Under the pieces are notes generated by a model. It ran no database searches. It saw only the letters and a program-made list of their open reading frames with translations, and was not told the origin of the DNA. The position numbers were made by a program, and so were the translations under genes. This document shows, one piece after another, positions 35,821-43,566 of a stretch of 64,000 bases of DNA. Source of the DNA: Capillimicrobium parvum (lineage in GTDB: Bacteria > Actinomycetota > Thermoleophilia > Solirubrobacterales > Solirubrobacteraceae); NCBI RefSeq assembly GCF_021172045.1, contig NZ_CP087164.1, positions 3,968,001 to 4,032,000 on the forward strand, given 5' to 3'. How positions within the stretch are numbered: the first letter of the stretch is position 1; each line of letters begins with the position of its first letter.

Positions 35821-36966
35821 ATGCCCGTCCGTGCCACCAAGCGGGGCGCCGAGCGTACGCCGCTCCACGCCGACGCCGACGTCGTCATCTGCGGCGCCAG
35901 CTTCGCCGGCCTGGCCGCCGCGCGCGAGCTGCTCGGCACCGGCGCGCGCGTCGTCGTGGTGGATCGCTACGAGATCGGGGAGCGCCAGACGTCGGCCTGC
36001 GCCGCCCCCACCCCGTGGCTGCAGCACCTCGGGCTGGGCGCCGCGATCCGCCAGACGTTCGGCGATCTGCTCGTGCACACGCAGCGCGAGGACATCCGCT
36101 ATCGGCTGCCGTGGACCTTCTCCACGTTCGACTACCGCGAGCTGTGCGCGCTGCTCGCCGGCCAGGGCGACTTCACGTTCGACACCGCGAAGGTCGAGGG
36201 CATCACGCGCGGCGCGGTCCACACGGTGCACACCGATCGCGGCAACCTGCGCGCGCCGCTGGTCGTCGACGCGCTCGGCTGGCGCCGGGTCCTCGGTCGC
36301 GACGTGCGCATCCAGCCGCCCGAGGCGCGGCTCTCGCGCGGGCTGGAGGTCCACCCCGCGGGCCGCGGGGACGACCTCGAGCTCTGGATCGACCCGAAGG
36401 TCATCCGCTCCGGGTACGGCTGGAGCTTTCCCGCGGGCGACGAGGTCCGCGTCGGCGTCGGCTCGTTCGATCCGCACGACCACGTCAAGGACCCGACCGT
36501 CGAGCTCGCCGAGGAGGTGGGCGTCCCGCCGATCGGCTACCAGGGCAACTGGATCCCGCACGAGCTGCGGCCCGCGACGAGCGAGGGCGTGTTCTTCGCC
36601 GGCGACAGCGCCGGCCACTGCCTGCCGCTGACGGCGGAGGGCATCCGCACCGCGTTCTACTTCGGCATGGCGGCGGGCCGCGAGCTGCGCGCCGTCGTCG
36701 AGGGCCGGCGGACGCGGGAGCAGGCGCTCGGCGGCTACGGCGCGTTCTCCGCCTCCCATGCGCGGGCGTACCGGTGGCTGCTGCACTGCCAGCGGATGGT
36801 GGGGCCGCTGAACGACCGCGGCCCGCTGCTTGGATTCGTCATGCGCGGGGTCAACCGCGGCTGGTGGATCGAGTACTTCTTCAACCGCTATCTCGCGGTC
36901 GCGCCGCCGCAGTTCGCGCTGACCTCGCCGGTGGCCCGGAGCGCTCCGGCCCGCGCGGCCGCGTAG
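35821..36966 (+). CDS. FAD-dependent oxidoreductase, geranylgeranyl reductase-like
   Basis: A 381-residue flavoprotein. The FAD fold is DVVICGASFAGLAAARELLG (GxGxxG-type) with VVVVDRYEIG; the second FAD motif is GVFFAGDSAGHCLPLTAEGI followed by RTAFYFGMAAGREL. This matches the geranylgeranyl reductase/halogenase-like flavin group; the substrate is not evident. TACCCT nine bases before ATG 35821 mirrors the rpsA promoter opposite. The gene ends with an Ala-rich tail and a TAG that sits in a CGCGGC/GCCGCG hairpin (36955-36971). A LysR gene follows after 14 bp. Confidence 0.85.
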   Translation: MPVRATKRGAERTPLHADADVVICGASFAGLAAARELLGTGARVVVVDRYEIGERQTSACAAPTPWLQHLGLGAAIRQTFGDLLVHTQREDIRYRLPWTFSTFDYRELCALLAGQGDFTFDTAKVEGITRGAVHTVHTDRGNLRAPLVVDALGWRRVLGRDVRIQPPEARLSRGLEVHPAGRGDDLELWIDPKVIRSGYGWSFPAGDEVRVGVGSFDPHDHVKDPTVELAEEVGVPPIGYQGNWIPHELRPATSEGVFFAGDSAGHCLPLTAEGIRTAFYFGMAAGRELRAVVEGRRTREQALGGYGAFSASHARAYRWLLHCQRMVGPLNDRGPLLGFVMRGVNRGWWIEYFFNRYLAVAPPQFALTSPVARSAPARAAA

Positions 36967-36980
36967 CCGCGGCGGCGCAC

Positions 36981-37919
36981 ATGGACCTCGCGCTGCTGCG
37001 GACGTTCGTCACGGTCGCGCGCGCGGGCAGCGTCACCGTGGCGGCGCGCGACCTGCACCTCTCCCAGGCCAGTGTGTCGCGCCATCTCCAGCGCCTCGAG
37101 TCCGACCTGGGCACGCCGCTCTTCCTGCGCCGTGACGGCCGGCGGCTCGAGCTGACCGACGCGGCGCAGCGCATCCTCGTTCCGGCGACGGAGCTCGTCG
37201 CCACGGCCCAGGACCGCTGGGAGCGGCTGCGCGAGCTCGCCGCGGGACGACCCGAGCACATCGCGGTCGTCGTGGGGCCGATGGTGACGTCGATGCCCGA
37301 GACGGTCGAGACGCTGCGGCGCTTCCACGCCGAGCACCCGGACGTCGACGTGCGTCTCTCCGAGGAGGTCAACTCGGAGGCCGCGGGACGTGCGCTGCGC
37401 GCCGGCGACTTCGACCTCGCGATCCGCGGGCTGCGCGACGAGGACGTCACCGCCGACCTCGAGTGCCGCGAGATCGCGCCGCTGACCATGCACGCGGTCC
37501 TGCCCAACGACCATGCCCTGGCCGGGCGCCACCGCATCGGTCTCGCCGACATCAGCCGCGAGACCTTCGTCTTCCGCGAAGGCAGCGATGCCCTGCGCGA
37601 CTTCCTCGCCGCGTGCGCCGACGCGTGGATCGACCCGCACGTCGCGCACCTCGTCGAGGAGCCGATGGCGGCGATCCGGCTGCTCACGGCCGGCGAGGCG
37701 ATCACGGTCGCCTGGGCCCCGGTCGGCCGGGCCCCCGGGCCGCTCGCCCACAGCTTCCGGATGATCCCGATCGAGACCGCCGCGCCGCGGACGACGCTGA
37801 CCGCCTACTGGCTGAGCGAGCGTCGCCCGCCGCGCCCCGCGCTCGATCTCGTGGAGGACGCTCGCGCGCAGCTCAGGACCTGGGGCGAGCCGACCACGGA
37901 CCCATCCAGAAATGGATGA
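36981..37919 (+). CDS. LysR-family transcriptional regulator
   Basis: A 312-residue regulator. The N-terminal winged HTH is MDLALLRTFVTVARAGSVTV, then LSQASVSRHLQRLESDLGTP, then LFLRRDGRRLELTDAA; the effector domain covers residues 90-300. LysR genes usually diverge from their target; here it follows the flavoprotein in the same direction, so the target may be that gene or another locus. The upstream stop-codon hairpin may limit read-through. No ribosome site is obvious before the ATG. Confidence 0.92.
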   Translation: MDLALLRTFVTVARAGSVTVAARDLHLSQASVSRHLQRLESDLGTPLFLRRDGRRLELTDAAQRILVPATELVATAQDRWERLRELAAGRPEHIAVVVGPMVTSMPETVETLRRFHAEHPDVDVRLSEEVNSEAAGRALRAGDFDLAIRGLRDEDVTADLECREIAPLTMHAVLPNDHALAGRHRIGLADISRETFVFREGSDALRDFLAACADAWIDPHVAHLVEEPMAAIRLLTAGEAITVAWAPVGRAPGPLAHSFRMIPIETAAPRTTLTAYWLSERRPPRPALDLVEDARAQLRTWGEPTTDPSRNG

Positions 37920-37973
37920 CCCGGGTGCGCATCGGGATAGGCGCGAAGGGCCCTCACCTGCTCAAATGACGCC

Positions 37974-38324
37974 GTGTCCGCAGACGACCGTCATGTTGCG
38001 CTCTGGGGCGACGCCGTCGTCGCCCTCTCGGTGATCACGCTCGTCGCGCTCGCCTGGTGGCCGACGCGAACGGTGGCGCTGCAGATCGCCGTCACCGCGA
38101 CCGGCGTCATCGCACTCGCCGGCCGGGTCGCCCTGGGCGTGCGCCGGCGCCGGGCCCCTCGGCCGCTCGCGTCAGAACCCCCGGCGTTCACGTGCGTGGA
38201 TGAGCCGTGGGTCGCGTTCCTGCGGTGCACGGCGCCGGATCCAGACGTGGCCGGTCCAGAGCACCACGAGGACGCCCATGGCGATGGTCAGGGGAAGCAC
38301 CTCGCCGGGGTCCCAGGCGCCTAG
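37974..38324 (+). CDS. Possible small membrane protein (doubtful, overlaps a better gene)
   Basis: The first 65 codons from GTG 37974 encode two hydrophobic helices (VVALSVITLVALAWWPT; TVALQIAVTATGVIALAGRV) ending in an Arg cluster, which looks like a real membrane protein. The last 50 codons overlap the convincing minus-strand gene at 38172 and look non-natural. Either the gene has lost its stop by frameshift or the frame is chance. There is no ribosome site. Confidence 0.35.
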   Translation: MSADDRHVALWGDAVVALSVITLVALAWWPTRTVALQIAVTATGVIALAGRVALGVRRRRAPRPLASEPPAFTCVDEPWVAFLRCTAPDPDVAGPEHHEDAHGDGQGKHLAGVPGA

Positions 38325-38390
38325 CGCGACGAAGAACGCGTACACGCCGAGGACGAGCAGCGAGACCACCCAGAACGCGTTGCGGAGCAT
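38172..38390 (-). CDS. Small two-helix membrane protein, unknown function
   Basis: A 72-residue protein starting MLRNAFWVVSLLVLGVYAFF, with a second helix VLPLTIAMGVLVVLWTGHVW and a basic C-terminus (RRRAPQERDPRLIHARERRG). AAGGAG seven bases before ATG 38390 is a strong ribosome site. No family was recognised; small two-helix proteins of this kind are common in actinobacteria. Confidence 0.72.
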   Translation of the reverse strand: MLRNAFWVVSLLVLGVYAFFVALGAWDPGEVLPLTIAMGVLVVLWTGHVWIRRRAPQERDPRLIHARERRGF

Positions 38391-38482
38391 CGCGGCACTC
38401 CTTCCGGGTCGGTATGGGTGCCGTCCCGGCAGATGGTACGACGCGAGGCGGGTCCGCTCAACGGGCATGCCACCATTCGCGC

Positions 38483-39289
38483 ATGGCCTCCACCGACGCA
38501 GCCGCCGTCACCGTCCAGACGATCGGCGGGCCCACCGCCGTGCTCGAGATGGGCGGCCTCCGCATCATGCTCGACCCGACCTTCGACCCGCCGGGCCGCT
38601 ACGAGCGCGAGGGCGCGCCGGCGCTCGTCAAGACGCGCGGCCCCGCGGTCGAGGCCGACGCGCTCGGGCCGCTCGGCCTCGCGCTCGTCTCCCACGATCA
38701 TCATCCGGACAACCTCGACGCCGCCGGGCGCGAGCTGCTGAGCACCGTCCCGCTCGTGCTGACGACGGTCGCGGGCGCGCAGCGGCTCGGCGGCACGGCG
38801 CGCGGCCTGGAGCCCTTCGAGTCGACCGACGTCGACCTGCCCGGCGACCGCAGCCTGCGCGTCACCGCGATCCCCGCCCAGCACGGCCCGGACGGCACGG
38901 ACCACCTGACGGGCCCCGTGATCGGCTTCCACCTCACCGGCGACGGGCTGCCCACCGTCCACGTCAGCGGCGACAACGCCTCGCTCGACGTCGTCCGGCG
39001 CATCGCCGACCGCCTGGGCCCCGTGGACGTGGCGGTCCTCTTCGCCGGCGGGGCCTGCCTCGCGGGCCGCTTCGACGGGGCGCTGCTCACGCTCGGCAAC
39101 CGCGAGGCGCCCGAGGCCGCGCAGATCCTCGGCGCGCGGGTTGTCGTGCCCGTCCACCATGACGGCTGGGAGCACTTCTCCGCGCCCCTCGACGGCCTCG
39201 TCGAGGCGTTCACCGCCGCCGGGATCGGCGACCGGCTGCGTGTCGTGGAGCCCGGCGCGGGGCCCGTTCGCGTCTGGCCGCCTACTTGA
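38483..39289 (+). CDS. Metallo-beta-lactamase-fold hydrolase (UlaG-like)
   Basis: A 268-residue MBL-fold protein: VQTIGGPTAVLEMGGLRIML (N-terminal sheet), the metal motif SHDHHPDNLD (HxHxDH variant), AIPAQHGP, VHVSGDNASLDVV and VVPVHHDGWEHFSAPLDGLV. UlaG/L-ascorbate-6-phosphate lactonase relatives have this layout; the substrate is unknown. The 3' end overlaps the convergent sigma-factor gene by eight bases. Confidence 0.87.
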   Translation: MASTDAAAVTVQTIGGPTAVLEMGGLRIMLDPTFDPPGRYEREGAPALVKTRGPAVEADALGPLGLALVSHDHHPDNLDAAGRELLSTVPLVLTTVAGAQRLGGTARGLEPFESTDVDLPGDRSLRVTAIPAQHGPDGTDHLTGPVIGFHLTGDGLPTVHVSGDNASLDVVRRIADRLGPVDVAVLFAGGACLAGRFDGALLTLGNREAPEAAQILGARVVVPVHHDGWEHFSAPLDGLVEAFTAAGIGDRLRVVEPGAGPVRVWPPT

Positions 39290-40166
39290 GCGACGGGCGC
39301 AGCGCGAGATCCGACAGCGGACCGAGGTGGTGGAGCTTGTCCGGGTTGAGGATCGAGTGCACGCGGCGGATGCGGCCGTCCTCGACGTCGAGGCCGACCA
39401 CGTTGACCAGCCGGCCGTCCGGGCCGCGCGAGCGAAAGCCCGGCTGCCCGTTGACCAGGACAGGCTCGAGCGTGATGCCCATGTCGACGCCCGCCCGGTA
39501 GAACGCCGCCAGCGCCCGGGCCACCTGAGCGCCGCCGGCCATCGGCTTCGGGATCGAGCGCGCCTTGCCCCCGCCGTCGCCGACGAGCACCGCGTCGGGC
39601 GCGAGGAGCGCGACGAGCCCGTCGAGATCGCCGTCGCGGGCGGCGTCGAGGAAGCGGGCCGCAAGGGCGCTGCGCTGCGCCGGGTCGGGATCGAAGCGGG
39701 GGCGCTCGTCGCCGATGCGCCGCCGCGCGCGGCTGAGGATCTGGCGGCAGTTCGCCTCGCTCTTGCCGACGATGCCGGCGATGTCCGCGAAGCGGTAGTC
39801 GAACGCGTCGCGCAGGACCAGGACGGCGCGCTCCTCCGGCGTCAGGCGCTCGAGCAGGACGAGGAACGCCAGCGAGATCGTCTCCTCGTCCTCGACGCGC
39901 CCGACCATCGCGTCCTCGACGAGCGGCTCGGGCAGCCAGTCGCCGACGTAGGTCTCGCGCCGCACGCGGGCGGAGCGCAGCACGTCAATCGCCAGGCGGG
40001 TGGTGACCGTCGTGACGAACGCCTCGTCGTTGGCGACCGCATCGGTCGAGTGCAGGCGCAGCAGCGCCTCCTGCACCACGTCCTCGGCCTCGGCGACGCT
40101 GCCGAGCATCCGGTAGGCGACGGCGAAGGAGAGCGGGCGGAGCTCCTCGACGGTGGACACTGTCAC
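39282..40166 (-). CDS. ECF41-group RNA polymerase sigma factor with SnoaL-like C-terminal domain
   Basis: A 294-residue sigma factor. Region 2 is LRPLSFAVAYRMLGSVAEAE then DVVQEALLRL; region 4 is LTPEERAVLVLRDAFDYRF with SEANCRQILSRARRRI. The ECF41 hallmarks are visible: WLPEP in the linker and, in the C-terminal SnoaL_2 domain, DGGGKARS and NGQPG. In ECF41 this extension regulates sigma activity in place of an anti-sigma factor. The GTG start at 40166 falls inside the -35 element of the divergent target promoter; a second GTG at 40160 is also possible. Confidence 0.93.
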   Translation of the reverse strand: MTVSTVEELRPLSFAVAYRMLGSVAEAEDVVQEALLRLHSTDAVANDEAFVTTVTTRLAIDVLRSARVRRETYVGDWLPEPLVEDAMVGRVEDEETISLAFLVLLERLTPEERAVLVLRDAFDYRFADIAGIVGKSEANCRQILSRARRRIGDERPRFDPDPAQRSALAARFLDAARDGDLDGLVALLAPDAVLVGDGGGKARSIPKPMAGGAQVARALAAFYRAGVDMGITLEPVLVNGQPGFRSRGPDGRLVNVVGLDVEDGRIRRVHSILNPDKLHHLGPLSDLALRPSLK

Positions 40167-40187
40167 AGGGTGGCACGCCGTCTCGTC
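40161..40187 (+). promoter_or_regulatory. ECF41-type promoter of the epimerase gene
   Basis: TGTCACA (40161-40167) and CGTC (40184-40187), 16 bases apart, match the known ECF41 -35/-10 pattern. The epimerase ATG is eight bases after CGTC. The sigma factor's own start codon lies within the -35 on the opposite strand. Confidence 0.8.
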
Positions 40188-40195
40188 GGAGGGGC

Positions 40196-41143
40196 ATGCA
40201 CATCTTCCTCGCAGGAGCGACCGGCGCGGTCGGCCGCTCCCTCATCCCCCTCCTGATCGAGAACGGCCACACCGTCGCCGGGCCCACCCGCAGCGCCGCG
40301 AAGGCGGACCTGCTGCGCTCGCTCGGTGCCGCGCCGGTCGTCGTCGACGGCCTCGACCGCGATGCCGTGCGCTCCGCGGTGGCGGCCGAGCGCCCCGACG
40401 CGATCGTCCACCAGATGACCGCGCTCACGGGCATGGCGGACCTGCGCAGGTTCGAGCAGGCGTTCGCGGTGACCAACCGCCTGCGCACCGAGGGCACCGA
40501 TCACCTGGTCGCCGCGGCCCGCGACGCGGGCGTCGAGCGGATCGTCGCGCAGAGCTACACCGGCTGGCCGTACGCGCGCACCGGCGGCCCGGTGAAGACG
40601 GAGGACGATCCGCTCGACGCCGACCCTCCGCGCCAGATGCGCTCGACGCTCGACGCCATCCGCCATCTCGAGCAGGCGGTGACGGGCGCCGGCGGCGTCG
40701 TGCTGCGCTACGGCGGGTTCTACGGTCCCGGCACCGGGCTGGTGCCCGGCGGGGAGCAGTGGGATGCCGTGCGGGCGCGCAGGTTCCCGCTCGTCGGAGA
40801 CGGCGGCGGCGTGTGGTCGTTCACCCACATCCAGGACGCCGCGGGCGCGGTGCTCGCCGTGCTCGAGGACCACCGGCCCGGAGAGCTCTACAACGCCGTC
40901 GACGACGACCCGGCGCCGGTGCGCGAGTGGCTGCCCGCGCTGGCCGCCGCCGCGGGTGCCCCGCCGCCCCGCCACGTGCCGCGCTTGGTCGCGCGGCTGA
41001 TGGGCGAGCACCTCGTCACGCTCATGTGCGAGGTCCGCGGTGCGTCGAACGCGAAGCTCCGCCACGAGCTGGGCTGGACGCCGCGGTGGCCGACGTGGCG
41101 CGAGGGGTTCGCCGCGCTCGAGCGCTCGCGGGCGGCCGCCTAA
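40196..41143 (+). CDS. NAD-dependent epimerase/dehydratase, likely ECF41 target
   Basis: A 315-residue extended SDR. Cofactor loop: MHIFLAGATGAVGRSLIPLL; then GTDHLVAAARDAGVERIVAQ, active-site Tyr in SYTGWPYARTGG, RYGGFYGPGTG and FTHIQDAAGAVLAVLEDHRP. ECF41 sigma genes are typically next to a carboxymuconolactone decarboxylase, oxidoreductase or epimerase; this is the epimerase case. GGAGGGG precedes ATG 40196. Its stop overlaps the convergent SnoaL-like gene. Confidence 0.9.
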   Translation: MHIFLAGATGAVGRSLIPLLIENGHTVAGPTRSAAKADLLRSLGAAPVVVDGLDRDAVRSAVAAERPDAIVHQMTALTGMADLRRFEQAFAVTNRLRTEGTDHLVAAARDAGVERIVAQSYTGWPYARTGGPVKTEDDPLDADPPRQMRSTLDAIRHLEQAVTGAGGVVLRYGGFYGPGTGLVPGGEQWDAVRARRFPLVGDGGGVWSFTHIQDAAGAVLAVLEDHRPGELYNAVDDDPAPVREWLPALAAAAGAPPPRHVPRLVARLMGEHLVTLMCEVRGASNAKLRHELGWTPRWPTWREGFAALERSRAAA

Positions 41144-41526
41144 CCGGCGACGAGCGTGTTGTGGAAGGCGGCGACCCGGTGGCCGTCGCCTTCCGCCACG
41201 AGGACGATGCTCGCGAGGGCATCGAGGTCGCCGGCGAGCGGGCCGGAAGGCACGTGCAGCGCGCCGCTGACCTGGGCCAGGATGACGCGCTCGTCGAGTG
41301 CGCGGGCCCCGATCAGGGCGTAGCGCACCGTGCTGCCCCGGTAGATCGTGTCGAAGATGCCCTGGTGGCCCGCGGCGATCGCCTCGGTGCCGGAGTGCAG
41401 CTCGCCGCGGATGTTCACGAAGTCCGCGTCCCGCGCGAACGCCCGGGCGAAGGCGGCGCCGTCGGCGGCGTTCCAGGCCGCCTCGAGCTGCTCGATCACG
41501 GCCTGGCTGATGGTGGTCGGGTCCAT
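41140..41526 (-). CDS. SnoaL-like / SgcJ family protein (NTF2 fold)
   Basis: A 128-residue NTF2-fold protein: ISQAVIEQLEAAWNAADGAA, FARAFARDADFVNIRGELHS, GTEAIAAGHQGIFDTIYRGS and VAAFHNTLVAG, the layout of SgcJ/EcaC-type proteins. The function is undefined. It is transcribed divergently from a TetR gene, and both promoters have their TTGACA inside the same operator pair, so it is very likely repressed by that TetR. Confidence 0.85.
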   Translation of the reverse strand: MDPTTISQAVIEQLEAAWNAADGAAFARAFARDADFVNIRGELHSGTEAIAAGHQGIFDTIYRGSTVRYALIGARALDERVILAQVSGALHVPSGPLAGDLDALASIVLVAEGDGHRVAAFHNTLVAG

Positions 41527-41551
41527 GGTGGGGCCTCTCGATCGGTCGCTG

Positions 41552-41603
41552 CTTGACACCTGCCAAGACGCACGTATATCCGATACACTTGACACGTGTC
41601 AAG
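41552..41603. promoter_or_regulatory. Two TetR operators over divergent promoters
   Basis: CTTGACACGTGTCAAG (41588-41603) is a perfect 16-bp palindrome, and CTTGACACCTGCCAAG (41552-41567) is a copy with two changes, 36 bp apart. Each holds a TTGACA that can act as -35: plus strand 41553 with -10 TATATC at 41575; minus strand 41602 with GATATA downstream. The perfect operator covers the TetR GTG start. Confidence 0.85.
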
Positions 41604-42195
41604 CACGGACGAGCGGATCCTCGAAGCGGCGCGCCGGCTGGTCGGGTCGCAGGAGGCGCTGCCGACGATGTCGGACGTCGCCCGGGCGACCGGCATCTCG
41701 CGCCAGGCGCTCTACCTGCACTTCCCGGATCGCGCCGCGCTCCTGCTCGCCCTCGTGGAGCACGTCGACGATCGGGAGGGGCTCGCGGCCGCGCTCGCCA
41801 CGGTCGAGGCGGCGGCGGACGGGCCGGCCCAGCTGCGCGCGTGGGTCGAGATGCAGGCGCGGCGCAACCCGCGCATCGCCGCCCTGGCGCGGGGCCTGGA
41901 CCAGACCCGGCACGAGGACGGGCCGACGGCCGCGGCGTGGCGCGACCGGGCCGGCAACCGGATGCGCGGGGCGACCGCCATCGTGCGGCGGCTGCGCGGC
42001 GAAGGGCTCGTGCATCGCAGCTGGACCACCGCCGAGGCATCGGCGCTCGTGTGGGAGCTCGTCTCCTTCCGGGTGTGGGACGACCTCGTCAACGAAGCGG
42101 GCCTCGCCCCCGCGCGGTACGCCGAGATCGTCACCACGGCCGTGCTCGCGGCCCTCGGCTCCCCGGTGCGCCGCCGCGCGCGACGGGCGGGCTGA
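41596..42195 (+). CDS. TetR-family transcriptional regulator
   Basis: A 199-residue repressor. The HTH is ERILEAARRLVGSQEALPTM then SDVARATGISRQALYLHFPD RAALLLALVEH in the usual TetR position (residues 7-55). The C-terminal ligand domain is all-helical and gives no ligand clue. The GTG start at 41596 lies inside the perfect operator, so it should repress itself and the divergent SnoaL-like gene. Confidence 0.92.
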   Translation: MSSTDERILEAARRLVGSQEALPTMSDVARATGISRQALYLHFPDRAALLLALVEHVDDREGLAAALATVEAAADGPAQLRAWVEMQARRNPRIAALARGLDQTRHEDGPTAAAWRDRAGNRMRGATAIVRRLRGEGLVHRSWTTAEASALVWELVSFRVWDDLVNEAGLAPARYAEIVTTAVLAALGSPVRRRARRAG

Positions 42196-42224
42196 CCGGG
42201 CGCTCAGGCGGCCGCGCCCCGTGC

Positions 42225-43061
42225 TCAGCGCCGGCCGCCGGCGACCAGCGTCAGCCCGGGGATCTCGACGCCGTGCGGGCCGGCGTAGGCGGCGAGCTCG
42301 GCGATCGCCCGCTCGCGGATCGCGCCGACCGCATCCGCCGGCATCCCCGCGAGCATCTTCGCGACGGGCCCGGCGATGTTCGGCACCCGCTCCCACCATG
42401 CGTCGAGCGACCGGGGCCGGAACGGCGCGTCGACCTCGCGGCCGCGGACGTTCTCCAGGCCGGCGCCGCGCAGGAGGCCGACGAGGACGTCGAGGCTCGG
42501 CAGCGAGAACGGGCCGGGGACGCCGGGCGGCGGGATCGGGGCGCTCAGCTGCTCGCCGACCGCGTCGAACAGCGTGCCGAGCCACGGGTTGCGCTCGCGC
42601 GCGCCCCACACCGCGATCGACGCGCGCCCGCCGGGCCGCAGCACGCGCGCGATCTCCCGCGCGGCGCGGGCGGGATCGACGACGAGCATCAGCCCCTCGC
42701 GGCACAGGACGACGTCGTAGGCGGCGTCGGGCTCGTCGATCGCCTCGAGGTCGAGGACGCGCGTCGTGACGTTGGTCAGCCCGCGCGCCGCCGCGCGGGC
42801 CGCCGCGATCTCGGCCATCTCGACCGCGACGTCGGAGAGGACGACCTCGCCGGGGTCCGCCAGCGGCGCCGCCTCGAGGCCGACGCCGCCCGGGCCGCAC
42901 GCGAGCTCGAGGACGCGCTCCCCGGGCCGGATCTTCGCCAGCGCGAGCATGGCCGCGGCGGTGCCCGCGTTGTGCTCGTCGATCTCGTCGGCGCCGTCGC
43001 TCCACGCCGGCGCGACCCCGGCCCACTGCTGGTGCAGCGCGGCGCGCAGATCGTCGCTCAT
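42225..43061 (-). CDS. Class I SAM-dependent methyltransferase
   Basis: A 278-residue methyltransferase of the Methyltransf_11/25 type. The SAM site is GERVLELACGPGGVGLEAAP, with DVAVEMAEIAAARAAARGL and LDLEAIDEPDAAYDVVLCRE; then ARVLRPGGRASIAVWG. The substrate is unknown; UbiE-like soluble enzymes look similar. It stands alone between the TetR gene (convergent) and the transporter gene upstream on the same strand. Confidence 0.9.
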   Translation of the reverse strand: MSDDLRAALHQQWAGVAPAWSDGADEIDEHNAGTAAAMLALAKIRPGERVLELACGPGGVGLEAAPLADPGEVVLSDVAVEMAEIAAARAAARGLTNVTTRVLDLEAIDEPDAAYDVVLCREGLMLVVDPARAAREIARVLRPGGRASIAVWGARERNPWLGTLFDAVGEQLSAPIPPPGVPGPFSLPSLDVLVGLLRGAGLENVRGREVDAPFRPRSLDAWWERVPNIAGPVAKMLAGMPADAVGAIRERAIAELAAYAGPHGVEIPGLTLVAGGRR

Positions 43062-43108
43062 GGCTCGATGATCGCACGCCGCGGCCCCTCCGCGGGACGG
43101 ACCGCCCG

Positions 43109-43558
43109 TCAGCGGCCGGGCTGCGTGATCAGCAGCGTGCCGATCACGAGCAGGCCCATCCCGACCAGCCGCGGCGCGGTCAGGCCGATCTTGTCGAGGC
43201 CGAGCACCCCGGCGCGGTCGAGCGCGGCGGAGACGATGAGCTGGCCCGCGACGGTCGCGGCGACGACGCCGCCCGCCCCCAGCGTGCGCACCGTCACGAG
43301 CGACACGGTCACGAGCACCGCGCCCAGCAGGCCGCCCGTCAGCTCGTACCAGTGCGCGTCGCGCAGGCCGCTCAGCTCGCCGAAGCCGCCCTTCAGCGAG
43401 ACGTACAGGACGAGCAGCACGATCGCCGAGATGCCGGTGCTGACGAACGCCGCGCCGATGACGCTGACGTGCTTGCCGAGCTGCGAGTTGACCGGCGGCT
43501 GGAAGGCGATCAGACCGCCGACGAAGATCGTCGCGACGATGGCGAGGGCGCGGTCCAT
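43109..43558 (-). CDS. DMT-superfamily transporter half protein (YdcZ/DUF606)
   Basis: A 149-residue protein with five hydrophobic helices: AIVATIFVGGLIAFQPPVNS, LGKHVSVIGAAFVSTGISAI then VLLVLYV, TGGLLGAVLVTVSLVTV, GAGGVVAATVAGQLIVSAAL and PRLVGMGLLVIGTLLITQPG. The five-helix DUF606 proteins form dimers within the drug/metabolite transporter group; cargo is unknown. ATG 43558 follows the polA stop by eight bases, so it is cotranscribed with polA. Confidence 0.9.
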   Translation of the reverse strand: MDRALAIVATIFVGGLIAFQPPVNSQLGKHVSVIGAAFVSTGISAIVLLVLYVSLKGGFGELSGLRDAHWYELTGGLLGAVLVTVSLVTVRTLGAGGVVAATVAGQLIVSAALDRAGVLGLDKIGLTAPRLVGMGLLVIGTLLITQPGR

Positions 43559-43566
43559 GGCCGCAC

